This document shows, one piece after another, positions 22,820-34,398 of a stretch of 64,000 nt of DNA (position 1 is the stretch's first letter; every line of letters begins with the position of its first letter). Under the pieces are notes generated by a model, which worked only from the letters and a program-made list of their open reading frames with translations, was not told the DNA's origin and did no database searches. The DNA comes from Clitoria ternatea (taxonomy: Eukaryota; Streptophyta; Magnoliopsida; Fabales; Fabaceae), in contig CM075675.1 in the NCBI GenBank assembly GCA_037962975.1, positions 25,236,501 through 25,300,500 of the forward strand, in the 5' to 3' direction. Both the position numbers and the translations under genes were made by a program.

Positions 22820-25800
22820 ATGGATCGGAGTTGGATAACTGCATAACGCATAAGTCTAGAGTACGAGGAGGAGTTGAATCATTTATAGAATTCGTTGCGA
22901 GGAATGCTGAGCAGGTGAATGGAAGGTATTTTTGCCCTTGTGTTAAATGCTTAAACCTGCGTCAGCTAGACTTGGAAGAGGCGCGAGAACATCTACTGTG
23001 TGATGGTTTTCTGCATAATTATACGCGTTGGATATGACATGGTAAAGATGTAGTGGTGCCAAATAACAACTCTCAAACTGAAAATCGAAGATCGATGCAT
23101 GACACCGATGTCGACATGGATGACCGACTCGAGGATATGATCCGGGATGTGGGGGTAGAAGGTTTTAAGAAAGCTCATGTATATACGACTATGTGTGAGG
23201 ATTCTGAGCAGCCATTGTATCCAAACTGTGTCAATTTCACGAGGTTATCAACAGTTTTGTGATTGTTTAATTTAAAGGCCATGAACGGGTGGACAGATAA
23301 AAGGTTCACTGACTTACTGAAGTTGTTGAAAGAAATACTCCCAGCTGGAAACACCTTGCCGAATCGTAACTATGAGGCCAAAAAGGTGTTGTGTCCTATG
23401 GGTTTAGAGTATGAGAAAATACATGCATGCCCAAATGATTGTGTATTATTCCGGGGTGAGTTAGAAATGCTGCATCGATGTCTTAGGTGTGGGGTGTCAC
23501 AGTATAAGAAGAAAGAGGCGGATTCTGATGAGGTCTACACTAAAGGGTCTCCTACAAAGGTGTTGTGGTATCTGCCTATATTTCCAAGACTAAAACGTCT
23601 GTTTTCCAATACAGATGATGCAAAACTTATGAGATGGCATGCTGATGAAAGGGTTGTTGACGGACTACTTAGGCATCCGGGCGATGGATCGCAATGGAAG
23701 AAAATGGATACGATTTTTTTGGATTTTGCCTATGAACCAAGAAATGTTAGGCTTGCACTAGCCACAGACAACATGAACCCGTTTGGGAACCTGAGCACAA
23801 ACCATAGTTCGTGGCCTGTTTTGTTGTTTGTTTACAACTTTCCTGTTTACAACTTGCCGCCATAGTTGTGCATGGAGCGAAAATATGTCATGTTATCAAT
23901 GATGATTTCTGGTCCACGATAACCGAGGAACGACATTGATGTATATTTAACTCCATTAGTTAAAGACCTCAAAATGTTGTGGGAAGACAGGGTTGATGTG
24001 TTTGATGGGTTTACCGGGCAATCATTCAAATTACGTGCCATGCTATTTTACACGATCAATGACTTTCCAGCGTATGGTAACTTATCCGGGTACAGCGTGA
24101 AGGGACATAAAGCTTGTCCTGTATGTGAGGAGGGAACTAGTTTTGTGCGGCTACACCATGGTAGGAAAAATGTTTATCTTCGACATCGAAGGTTTCTTAA
24201 AGCGAATCATCCGTTTCGGAGGTTGAAGAAGTCGTTCAACGGTGCCCAAGATTTTGAAATGGCTCCTCCACCACTGTCTGGTTACGAGACATATGAAAAG
24301 GTGAAAGACATCAATGTGGTGTTTGGTAAGTGTGAAAAACAATCCCCAACACAAAACAACTGGAAGAAAAAGTTAGTATTTTTTGACCTGCCATATTAGA
24401 GGGAGCTTGATGTAAGACACTGCATTGATGTAATGCATGTGAAGAAAAATATGTGTGACAGTTTGGTTGGTACACTCTTAAACATACCCGGGAAGACTAA
24501 GGATAGCCTAAATTCGCGTATAGACTTGGAGCTGATGGGTATACGTCAGGAGTTGTATCCATAATCAAAGGGCAAATGAACATATTTTCCCCCAGAATAT
24601 CATACATTGTCCAGAAAAGAAAAGAAAAGTCTGTGTGAATCGTTACATAGTGTGAAAGTTCCGTCTGGTTATGGTTCAAACATCAACACATATGTTTCCA
24701 TGAAAGATTTGAAGTTAGTTGGGTTAAAGTCTCATGATTGTCATATATTGATGCAACAGTTTCTGCCTATCGCCATTCGTGACATTCTTCCTAAAAATGT
24801 GAGAAATGTCATAACAAGGCTGTGTATGTTTTTCAATGCCATATGTTGCAAAGTAATCATGCCCGACAAATTGGATGTGTTGGGACAGGAAGCATCACTT
24901 GTATTATGTCAGCTTGAAATGGATTTCCCACCCTCTTTTTTTGACATAATGGTCCACTTAATCATCCATTTGGTGAGAGAGGTCCGTTTGTGTGGTCCAG
25001 TGTTCTTGCGGTGGATGTATCCTGTTGAGCGATATATGAAGATATTGAAAGGGTATATGAAGAATCAACGTCGTCCCGAAGCTTCAATTGTGGAAAGATA
25101 TATTGAAAAGGAAGCAATTGAGTTTTGCACTGATTACATGTCACATGCTGCAAGCATTGGTATTCTAAAGACTCGTCATGATGGGCGATTGGATGGGAAA
25201 GGTACAATCGGTAAAAAAATGAAGAGCATGCCACGTGATGATGTCCTCTAAGCGCACTTGTATATTTTAAACAACACAGACGACGTGCAACCGTATCTAA
25301 CCACTCACAAAGAGCTAGTCAAAAGAAACAACCCTAGAATGACTGAAAAGTGGGTGTTGAATGAACACAGCAAGACATCCATGCATTGGTTCCAAAAGAC
25401 TGTTCTGAAAGATACATGTGCATCCACGACATTACATCGACTAGCACGGGGCCCGAACTTTGATGTCTTCACCTTTTGTGGGTATGACAGCTATTTGTTT
25501 TATACAAGGACACAGGATAGGAAGAGTACAAATCAAAATAGTGGAGTGATGGTTGTGGCTCAGTCAATGCATTTCTCAACTTCAAAGGACAACAACCCTG
25601 TCATGGCCGAGTAATGCTACTTTGGTATGATCAAAGATATATGGGAAGTCAATTACAGCTCATTTACCATTCCTGTGTTTAAATGCAAATGGGTTAACAA
25701 TAAGAACGGTGTCAAAACTAATGATTTTGGAGTTACATTGGTGGACCTCAACAAGATAGGACATAAGGAGGAACCATTCATCATGGCAATGCAAGTGAAA

Positions 25801-26013
25801 CAAGTATTTTATGTTGCTGACCTAGCTGACAAACGGTGGTCAATTGTTATCCAAGGTAGACACAGCATTGGAGACCCCAATCTTGATATTGTGGAAATTC
25901 CATTCACCACAACATGTTTTCCGACATCTATCGTGGAACATGACATAGATGATGTAGTTACCAGTCGTCATGACCACCATGAAGGCTTGTGGGAAAATAT
26001 TTCAACTTTATAG
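22820..26013 (+). pseudogene. TNP2-type transposase of CACTA-2, nonsense-riddled
   Basis: The likely start is ATG 22820 (MDRSWI), followed by a TAA and one frameshift before 22870. From there to TAG 26013 a single frame spells a whole TNP2 protein: Transpos_assoc zinc region (FCPCVKCLN), TNP2 core (KVLWYLPIFPRLKRLF, MRWHADERV, LATDNMNPFGNLS), DUF4218 (RWMYPVERYMKILKGYMKN near 25010) and DUF4216 (about 25620-25870). Nine in-frame stops interrupt it, at 23035, 23260, 23863, 23920, 24397, 24562, 24577, 25249 and 25612. Several fall where the family has W, Q or R, which fits C-to-T change. A 15-bp tandem duplication near 23830-23859 keeps the frame. There are no other indels in 3.1 kb. The protein would be the DDE-type transposase of the element. 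Confidence 0.93.
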
Positions 26014-26126
26014 GGTATTAAACATGTTATATTAATTATTGTATTAAATGTTATTTTAATTATTCATTATATTAAATGTTATATTAAATATTTGACAATT
26101 GTGTTTCCTTGTTTGGACAAATACTC

Positions 26127-29100
26127 ATGGCTGACCAGGATCCACGTTCTAGGTCCGACTCACAGGCTACTGATTCCTCTACTCGGAAGAGTAGAGGTGT
26201 TACCCGGATGTTAGACGTTGCACTTAGGCATCACTGGGGAGAGAGGTTACGTGTTGACATTGATGTCAACACTGGTAGATTTGGAGGACCACATGCCACG
26301 AAGTTTAGCAATTATTTAGGAGTTGTGGCTCGGTCGAAGGTGTCCATTATTATCCCCGACTGGGATAATGTCGAGGAAATGGTGAAGAACCAGATTTAGA
26401 GTGATATTCTGGTAACTTAGATATCATTTAAGTTTTATTTTAGTGTATTATTTTATGTAATTCATAATAAGGACTCTTTTATGGACTAACTCCTTTCATG
26501 TAGGATTCTTTTGAGACACCAGCACATGACACAGCGAGGAGGAAGGTCCTCGATATTATTGCTGAGCGATGGAGGTCGTTCAAATCCACACTCACCAGGA
26601 GGTATATTTGGACTTTAAATTCTTAATCAACATTTTGCCAAATTGTACCAATCCTTAGTTTAAAAGTATATGAATTGTAGGTATGTATTCGGGGGGGACC
26701 GAGGATAGTTCCCCGGAGAGAAATATGCCTTTATTGATCAGGAGACTTGGGATGCTTTCGTTGCATCTAGGCATTCTGACCAGTTTCAGGTACGTTGGTT
26801 TTTAAATACTTAAATTATGTATAATTTAAAAGTCTAACTCTAAATAATTTTCTTTCTTGTTGTAGGCGGTCAGATTGAAAGCACAGCACATTAGGAAGCT
26901 GAATGACTGCCTCCATAGATTGTCACGTGGGGGTTACTGTAGATTGGAGGAGCAGATGGCCCAGGAGAGGCTGAGTCAGTGTCAGACTAGCCAGCTTGAC
27001 ACTGGTATTGTGGATCCCCCTTCCCCACCTGCACGCCACAAGAAATGGAAGTAGGCCAGGATTAGGAAAAGTGGGGAATACACTTCCTCACAAGCTCAGG
27101 AGGTCGCCTCACAGATAGTAAGTATTCCCCTTGTAAATGTGTCAGTTTTTTTGGTTTACGTGAAGTAAGTGAATACTAACTTGTTTGGTTTTCAGGATTC
27201 CTTGGTTGAGCAATCAACCCAAGGGTCTTTCGTAGTCCATGGTAGGTAGGATATTTTAACTACCACCATCGACAGGCTAGAGCACCCAGGAAGGGTGCAT
27301 GTTGTTGGTCGAGGTGTAGGTAAGTTGTAAATAATTGTATCCTTTCATTTTGTTATCTATTAAACAATTATGGGCTAATCATTCACATTTCACAGGCCTC
27401 CAGAGCTATTACGGTACTCCCGACCCTGCCCCCTCCGTTGAGCAGTTGGTAGAGCAGAAGGTTGAGTCAAGGGTGGCTGTTATGAAGGCTGAGTATCAGG
27501 AGGAGATTACAAAGCTATAGCAGGAGATGGCCCGATTCAAGGAGGAGATGAAGGCCTCACTCAGCCACCACCAAGAGACTACTGCACCAGCTACCGACCC
27601 ACAAGTTAGATTCCTTATACTATTTAACTGTTCATTGTTTGTAATCACTTTCTTTCATTGTTGAATAACTTCTGCTTGATGTGTAAATATGTAGGTACGG
27701 AGGGTTAGCACTAAGGGGTCGTGCACTGTAACTGACCTTGACGATGATGGGGTCGAGGCTGTAGATACCCATCAATGTGACCTATTCATTAATGGGTCAG
27801 AGGAGCCAGTTGCCACTGGCATGGTCTACAACTTAGGCCTTGTGGTTCACCATCAGTCATTACCTGATGGTATGTCCAGGGTCTTTGGTATGCTCGTCCT
27901 CGAGGAGGATGTTATTGTGTCAGTGGCAACTCCAAATGTGAAGACCGTCAGTCAGGCGGTAGGCCGCTTTCTTATGTGGCCCAACAGACTCCTGTCGGTT
28001 GCTCCTATACAGGTAAAAACCTGAAACACTAACTGATTTTGTTATATTGTCAATTATGGTACAAACTGTGATGGTTGTCAATTGTTCAACAGGAACCAAC
28101 ATTGAAGAAGCCAGACCCTGTCGACAATCTGATTCAGATACTATGGCAGATCGGGGCTGAGCTAGGAGAGGACGCTCTTCAGGTCCCATGGCGGCCACTG
28201 GTGTTCGGCCGTCCAAGTTCACTTCCAGTTTACATTACACGGAGTGACTTGTGTGAGATTATGATGAGGTCGACGATGCTGAACATCTCCATCATTCAGC
28301 TATAGGAGCTGTAAGTATATCATTTTATGTCCAATTTTTTCATTATACAAGTTATTTGTCGCTAACCATGTCTTAACTTGTTTAGGTTTTTGCATAAAAT
28401 CTATATGGACTTGGGTTTTGATGGAACTTATGGTTTCTTAGAGCCCTCTTTCATACAGAGGAAAGGAAACAGCAAGGAGGACACCCAGGCATACATCCAG
28501 AATTAGATGTTTGAGTCTAAGAAGGGTGTATACCTGGCCCCATATCATAAAGGGTAAGATTCTATTCCATAATTATTGTCCATTAATTTTTGCATTTTGA
28601 AGTCTCACTTATCACTAGTAACTGCAGCCCTCATTAGACGCTTTTAGTGATCTGTCCCCAAGCTTATGTTGCTCTGTACTTTGATTCTGTGCATGGGACA
28701 GTTCCACAAGACCTGAAAAGTATAGTAGACGGGTAAGTTAATCCCTAAAAAATAAGTACAAATTCGATTACATCATTTTTGGTCTTATACGATTCTAACT
28801 TATCTTGTGTTTTATTTGACGTAGGGCGGTGGTTGGATACAGTCGACTTCTTGGAAGTAAGTCCAACGGAAGAAAACTTGCGTGGGTGCACCCAAAAGTA
28901 AGTCAATCGTATTCATTTAAATCTTTAATATATATTTTTTAAGTTGTGAATTCACTTATTCTATATTTTATGTCCATTGTAGTCTTACAGGCAGGAGGGT
29001 AACTTCGAGTGTGGCTATTACGTCATGCACACCATGCTGACCATCGTCCAACAACATTTAGTAGATGGATGGACAGATGTAAGTCTCATCACTTGGACTA

Positions 29101-29231
29101 GTTTTCTACCAATTTCATCAAATTCATGTAATAAATATAGCTTTTGTTCTAATTATTTTGTGCATTGTTTGCAGTACTTTCAGGACCGGTCATACTTCCC
29201 TGGGACACTTGTAGATAATGTTAGAAAGTAA
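26127..29231 (+). pseudogene. Second CACTA-2 gene: TNPA-like N-terminus, Ulp1-like protease C-terminus
   Basis: Exons with GT/AG-like borders: 26127-26412 (MADQDPRSRSDS...RKSRGVTRML), 26504-26600, 26681-26789, 26867-27120, 27196-27319, 27396-27602 (coiled-coil region), 27695-28010 (MVYNLGLVVHHQSLP, typical of plant En/Spm second genes), 28093-28310, 28386-28555, 28627-28732, 28825-28898, 28982-29078, 29175-29231. The last exons resemble plant Ulp1/C48 cysteine proteases: GFLEPSFIQRKGNSKEDTQA, an H followed by a stop where HW is expected (near 28633), LVICP, and the catalytic-type NFECGYYVMH (about 29001-29030). In-frame stops near 26398, 26706, 27052, 27520, 28504 and 28636 disable it. Ulp1 enzymes cut SUMO or similar conjugates; why transposons carry them is not settled. 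Exon borders are approximate. Confidence 0.75.
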
Positions 29232-29534
29232 TGGGCCGCGTAATTCATTGAAGTCAGGAAAGGACTTAGCTAGATATATAATCTTTATTCTCTTATATAT
29301 GTATCTAGTATAGGATTTAGGGTTTATATTTTATTAGGTTATATTCATCTGAATTGTATATAGTTTTATTTTTTAGGTTGTTATGAATTGATACCAAATT
29401 AAAGTTATATACATACCATTCTTTTTATATATTGTTGCTGGATATGCTGGGATATACTGTATACTGTGCTGGTTGTATGATTGCAGGTTTGGGAAAAAAT
29501 AAAACAGAACCCATATTAAAAAAAACCTTATTAT
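29232..29534. other. CACTA-2 3' untranslated stretch
   Basis: AT-rich sequence between the protease exons and the right subterminal repeats. No gene seen. Confidence 0.5.
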
Positions 29535-29955
29535 TTAATCACGGTTATGGTAACAACCGTGATTACAGACCATCTTTATTCACGGTTACTACCATAACCG
29601 TGTTTATACATAGTCTATAAATGAAGTTTTATGACTACTTATATTCACGGTTATGCTCGACAACCGTGATTATAAACTCATCTTTATTCACAGTTGCGAC
29701 TATAGCCGTATTATACATAGTCTGTAAATGTAAGTTTTATGAACATGTGTTCACGGTTATGATTGACAACCGTGATTAAATAGGTTCTTATTTAATCACG
29801 GTTGCTACTAACCGTGATTAGATGTGATTTATAACCACGGTTATGAACCGTGGTTAAAGGACCTCATCTACTACCACGATTGCAACAACCACGGTTGATT
29901 AACCGTGATTAAAGGCCAATTTTAACCGTGATTATATCCACTTTTTCTACTAGTG
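29535..29955. repeat. CACTA-2 right subterminal repeats and 3' TIR
   Basis: Repeated inverted units of ATCACGGTTATG / AACCGTGATTA, ending with TATATCCACTTTTTCTACTAG and TG. The motif matches the left subterminal cluster and gives the right terminus at 29955. Confidence 0.9.
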
Positions 29956-30062
29956 TCGTTTGAGTGTCCCTTTGATTTCCAATGATAAATCAACAACTCT
30001 TTTCACTGCCACCGAATGCATCACTGATTCTTTCTTTGAAGATCGTGATGATTATACATAAA
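29956..30062 (+). pseudogene. NHL/LEA_2-type host gene fragment, 3' part
   Basis: Directly after the CACTA-2 end the frame reads RLSVPLISND, then TLFTATECITD, and stops at TAA near 30060. In LEA_2 proteins a C-x-L-x-VPL-x-SN segment follows the KFGF...P-x2-C stretch. Joining 20151 to 29956 (less the 3-bp duplication) would keep the reading frame across the insertion. The insertion therefore hit the last quarter of the coding region. Confidence 0.55.
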
Positions 30063-30519
30063 CCTTGTATACATACCCCTTGAAATATTACAGAAATTAC
30101 TTATCTTGTAAAGGTCATTTTTTTAATCAAATTGGGTCATGTTATTTGAAAATTTATAATATTCGGTAATTGTGCTATGATTTGATTTAGTGTTAATGTA
30201 ACTAAGATTTACAAATAGGTGATTCCTATGTCTTCACAGATATCTCTGTCCCGCTTTACAAGTTTTAAGTATTTCAAATAAATCCTGACATGCTGAAACC
30301 AAGACAATAAAAATCAAACATCCTTATTCTCTTTTCCATTTTTATATAGCACTTTGATTTGCTTATGTTATAGGATATCTTTTGTTTAATCAGTTTTGAT
30401 ATACTAGTTCTAAAATGTTTTTTTTAAGTAACACATAAATGTTAATGGTTTATGAACTACAAACACCTCTTTTCTTAAAAGTATCATATTGTCAGATATA
30501 TTAATAATATATCTCTTCT
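30063..30519. other. AT-rich flank, no gene seen
   Basis: Sequence between the LEA_2-like remnant and the Tat-type gypsy remnant, probably the 3' flank of the host pseudogene. Confidence 0.45.
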
Positions 30520-30544
30520 TGACGCACATCAAACACTTTTTAAG

Positions 30545-31240
30545 GGTTTAGAGTTAAGGATTGAGGATTCTTGGGACTTTGTAGTTCTTGAATCAACTTG
30601 CATTTGTCCGGATTTGCCTTTATTCCTCGTTGGGTTAACATAAAGCCAATGAATCTTCCTCCAAGTACGACAAAGGTACATTTGAGGGAGTTGAGACACA
30701 TATTGTATTGCTTTAGTCACTCAAACAATTTTCTTAGATCAGCTATGTGATCACCTCCTGTCGGGGTTTTGGCAATGATGTCATCTACGTAAACCTTCAC
30801 CAACTTGGTGTGCTTGCCCTCGAAGACTTTGTTGATCATGCGCTGGTAGGTAGCCCCGACATTCTTAAAATCGAAAGGCATAATAGTGTAGCAGAAAACT
30901 CCTTTGTCATTAATGAACGTGGTCTTTTCTTGATCTTTTTCCCATATTGAGATCTGATTGTAATTGGAATAGGCGTCTATAAAGGATAAAAACTGATATT
31001 CGGTTGAATCATCCACCATCCGATAAATGCTGGAGAGTGGGTATAAGTATTTGAAGAAACATTAGTTCAAATTGACATAGTCCGTACATATCCCCCATTT
31101 ACCATTGGACTTTTGAACCATAACGACATTTGAGAGCCAAAAAGAGTACCAAAGTTCTCTAATGAATCCAACCTTAAGAAGCTCGTCGATCTACTCGCAA
31201 GCATCCTTTTACTTTTTCAGTCCTAGCACCTTTTCTTTTA
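30545..31240 (-). pseudogene. Reverse transcriptase fragment of the Tat-type element
   Basis: Read right to left: QIDELLKVGFIRELWYSFWL, VQKSNGKWGICTDYVNLN, a stop, PLSSIYRMVDDSTEYQFLSF, IDAYSNYNQI, VGATYQRMINKVFEGKHTKL, VKVYVDDIIAK, then a C-terminal part (FIGFMLTQRGIKANPDK). The YVDD catalytic box is intact, but at least four in-frame stops are present. Homology ends near 30545. Confidence 0.88.
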
Positions 31241-31715
31241 CATGAATGGCTTTGTTTCTGGGTTTACTACAAGCTTATAGCAACAAAAATTGGGGTCGAT
31301 ACTGAGCATGTTAGTCGCGGTCCAAGCAAACAACCCTCTAAACTTCTGCAGAGGTTTCATCAGGCGCTTCTCTATGTCGACATCCAATTTATCATCCAAT
31401 TAGCAACATCCCCAAGTACACTAGCCTTGGAACCTCCTTTCAGTGTAGCCTTTGAAGGACTGAGGGGGGAGGGTCAATCTTCAATTCATCTTTAGGGTTC
31501 AAATCAATGAGGTTGACAAAGCTTGTCGATGTGCCTCCGTCGTTTAACTTCCTTTTCTTGTATGTCACTTCTTTCTTTACCATGTTCAGGCATAAATTAT
31601 AACAATGTCGGGTCATCTTATGGTCACCTTAGACAAAGGAAACCTGATTATCTTTATCAATGAACTTGATAAGGAGACGGGGTGGATACTAAGGATCTAT
31701 AACGTTCAAGGTGGG

Positions 31716-32000
31716 TCAACCAACAATGTCGTTGTAGGGAGATTTGACACCGATCATGAGGATTTGAGTTTTGACGATTTTGGCTCCAGGTTCGCCATTA
31801 AAAGTGATACGAGTGTCTAGGTATCCTTTAGTGGGTTGCTTGGCTTGATTGAAAGCTATAAGGTATTGCGTGTAAGGTTGTAGATTCGTATTCGTTAGAT
31901 TCATCTTCTTAAAACAATTAGAAGATTTCATCCCAAGAACTGTCTTGATCCTCTAGAATTCATTTAACGTCCATGTTGGCAATGATCGCAACAATGACTA
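31716..32000 (-). pseudogene. Aspartic-protease region of the Tat-type element
   Basis: A frame at 31931-31716 reads LQPYTQYLIAFNQAKQPTKG, then YLDTRITFNGEPGAKIVKTQ and SPYNDIVG. This is the flap-to-C-terminal half of a Tat protease (expected form SYNxIIGR). The catalytic DxG motif upstream is not recognisable. Confidence 0.65.
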
Positions 32001-32199
32001 TGATGTTATCTCCTCCCGGAACGATGGGGCCAAAGTCTTCATCAGAAAATAAAATGGTGGGAGTTTTGATACCATCTTTGAAGGGTCAGTTGTCCTACTT
32101 CTTATTTTTAACTGACATCATCATCTGAATATGATTTTTCCAAGTGGTGTTGGATACGCCTTCTCCAGAAAAGCCTCCTACAATCATATTAATAGTCTC

Positions 32200-33700
32200 G
32201 TGGTTGGCTTTAGGTGGAGGGTGGGGAAGGGACCTCCACCAGCTGGGATTTCTGCTTTTCTGTCATAGTGAACCTCTTCGGACCCCGTCCATCATTACCA
32301 TCCAAGGATTGATCCCTTTTGCGCTTCATATACCGTTCTAGATCATCTTTGGACTTGTTTTTCAAGAGGTAAATTTTTAGCTTATCTTCCTTAATTAGGA
32401 CCTTGATGGCGTCCTTCAATTTCCTGCACTCTTTTGTGGTCTGATCGGTTTGCTCATGAAAGTCATAATACTTGCTTGGTTTACCAGGCCTTTTCGCCGA
32501 TGCTGTTTTTTTAAGTCGTAGACGATCAAAGATGACTATCCAACCTCTCATAGGATCTAAGTCAGTCTAGTTTTCAGGGGAGCATAATGGAAAAATCAAA
32601 CACCTTTTTCTCTTACTATTGGGATTATTTCTCCCTGCCCCTTTCTTTCTAAGGTGTTCGCTCAGGTTTTGATTTCTTTTTCTCTTTCTCTGGTTGCATT
32701 GGGGGCTGAGGTAGGTGGTGTCTAGCTACTGTAGCTTCTAGGTGCATCTTAATACCCACATATTTAGTTACTTTCTTGCGAAACTCCTCAAGAGTTTGGG
32801 GAGGCCCTTTGCTAGTGAAAGGACGAAAGCAGACTTTGGCTAGAATGACTCGATAATGATGTGAAGTTGAATTACCTCCGTCAAATTAGGCACCATTGTA
32901 GCCTCTTTATAAAACCTTTTCAAGAAATCCTTTAAGGATTCATTTTCACCCTTCTTAATTTGAGCCAAGGTATGAGAAGTTTTATGAATGTCTCAGGAAA
33001 TGACGAAGTGGTCGCCAAAAGCTTTGACCATATCGGTCTAAGAGTCAATAGAACCGGAAAAGAGGCCTTTAAACCAGCTAAGAGCCTCGCCAACAAGGGT
33101 TGTAGGAAACATCTGACACAAGACATCAGATTCGACTCCTAAAAACATGGCCTCATATGTATACGTGTCAAGGTGCTTGTTGGGATCGGTCTCCCTAGTG
33201 TACTTGCCGATTGATAGCGGTTGGGGTGGTCTACAGATGCTTGGGAATAAGAATTCCCATTAGTTTCCTGGAAAAAGTTACATTCAGCTTGTACCCTGTC
33301 GAGGCGCCATCGGCTTAAGGGTTTCATCTACGAGGGAAGTGACAACCCTCTGTAATAAGATTAAAGTTCATCTTCATACGTGTGGATTCTGGAGTAAGAT
33401 GGAGTCACAGATACCTCATGATGAGATACCTCATGACAAGATTGGTGTTGGGTCACAATCTGCTACTTCATTAGAGCACACTCTTTCCTCAACCTAGCCA
33501 ATTATTCCCTGAGTTGATGAATGACCTCGTTGCGGGGGTCTGGAGGTGGCACCATGGCAACCCGCCTAGCACTTTGTTGGGTAGATGCCAATGTATCAAC
33601 AAATTCTACGTCATAAGCGATGCGTTGAGGCTCTAAATGTGAAACATCTTCAATATGACATTAGGAGTTCCAAAAACTTAGCCACCTACATCCATGATGA
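32200..33700 (-). pseudogene. gag fragment of the Tat-type element
   Basis: On the minus strand, about 33190-32880 reads DPNKHLDTYTYEAMFLGVES, CQMFPTTLVGEALSWFKGLF, GSIDS and a stop, then a clear Retrotrans_gag domain (QIKKGENESLKDFLKRFYKE). Further down (32551-32210) comes KYYDFHEQTDQTTKECRKLK, which matches the KYCxFHxxxGHxTxEC nucleocapsid motif of Tat elements with its key residues altered. Several stops. Confidence 0.8.
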
Positions 33701-33767
33701 AGATTTGATTGCGAAGCGTGTGAATACCTTTAACGGGTCCCACTGGGCGTCCCAATAAATTAACCGG

Positions 33768-34398
33768 TGTAGGGGGATAATACTTCCGGTGTCTATACTA
33801 ACCTTAGTTCTCTCTTGTATGTTAGACTGCTCTAGTGAGGATCTAGCATTATCTCTCTTAGTCCAGTGGGGAGTCAAGAGCCTCAATGTCTATTCTCCAG
33901 TTATCACACCGATCTTACATGTTGAGGGGTGAAAAATGGTGTCACTTGCAAAGACACTTTTACATTCAAGTTAGTCTAAGTAATTAATACCGGAGCTTAA
34001 GCATAAATTAGAGAATATCATGTACCTTAGTGGGTCATGAATGAAAAGTATTTATAGAGGTACGTGACAATTGAGTCCTATGTAACATAGTGTCAGTACG
34101 GATTCATGAATCATGGGGAAAACTGACATATACGCAAACATTCTTGACACCTTTTACAGGTTACATTAGTCTGTCGGGGTTTTCTAATACTGTTGTATGC
34201 TTCGTGTGGGGCGTGTTTGTTCATTTTGGTAGTGATCTGGTATCAGAAATCAGGACCAGTATATAGACCAGATTAGTCAGGTTAGTATTCGAGTTTACAA
34301 CTCTATATAATTTGGTTACTTGAATCATCAACTCCATATAAAGGGACATATCAGTAGCATTTACACATGTAATATCCATGTCAGGAGGGTCAATAACA
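33768..34398 (-). repeat. Probable 5' LTR of the Tat-type element
   Basis: From TGTAGGGGGATAATAC to AGGGTCAATAACA, a TG...CA segment of about 630 bases directly upstream of gag on the minus strand. Next to it, minus-strand ATTGGGACGCCCAGTGGGAC resembles the GGCGCCCAGTGGG type of PBS region seen in Tat elements. No second LTR is in the window, so the borders are an inference. Confidence 0.4.

Larger units (their letters stand above)
20152..29955 (+). mobile_element. CACTA-2: complete CACTA transposon with TNP2 and Ulp1-like gene
   Basis: A 9804-base element. The left end CACTAGTGTAAAAATTGGATA and the right end (reverse complement CACTAGTAGAAAAAGTGGATA) form good CACTA terminal inverted repeats. 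Flanks are CCG (20149-20151) and TCG (29956-29958), a 3-bp target duplication with one transition. Subterminal repeats of ATAATCACGGTTG...AACCGTGGATATA lie at both ends. Inside are a TNP2 transposase frame (22820-26013) and a multi-exon second gene ending in a Ulp1-like protease domain (26127-29231). Both are riddled with stops. The insertion splits an NHL/LEA_2-like gene. Confidence 0.93.
30520..34398 (-). mobile_element. Truncated Tat/Ogre-type Ty3/gypsy retrotransposon
   Basis: Minus-strand remnant running LTR (about 33768-34398), gag (about 33700-32200), protease (about 32000-31716), reverse transcriptase (about 31240-30545), then lost. RNase H, integrase and the 3' LTR are absent. Wording such as FIDAYSNYNQISIWEKDQEKT and VKVYVDDIIAKTP, and a separate PR motif GYLDTRITF, match the Tat/Ogre/Retand lineage rather than chromoviruses. 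Many stops and frameshifts show it is old. Confidence 0.85.

Noticed and set aside
30747..30950. Plus-strand frame in the Tat-type reverse transcriptase
   Set aside because: Antisense shadow of the RT domain on the minus strand.
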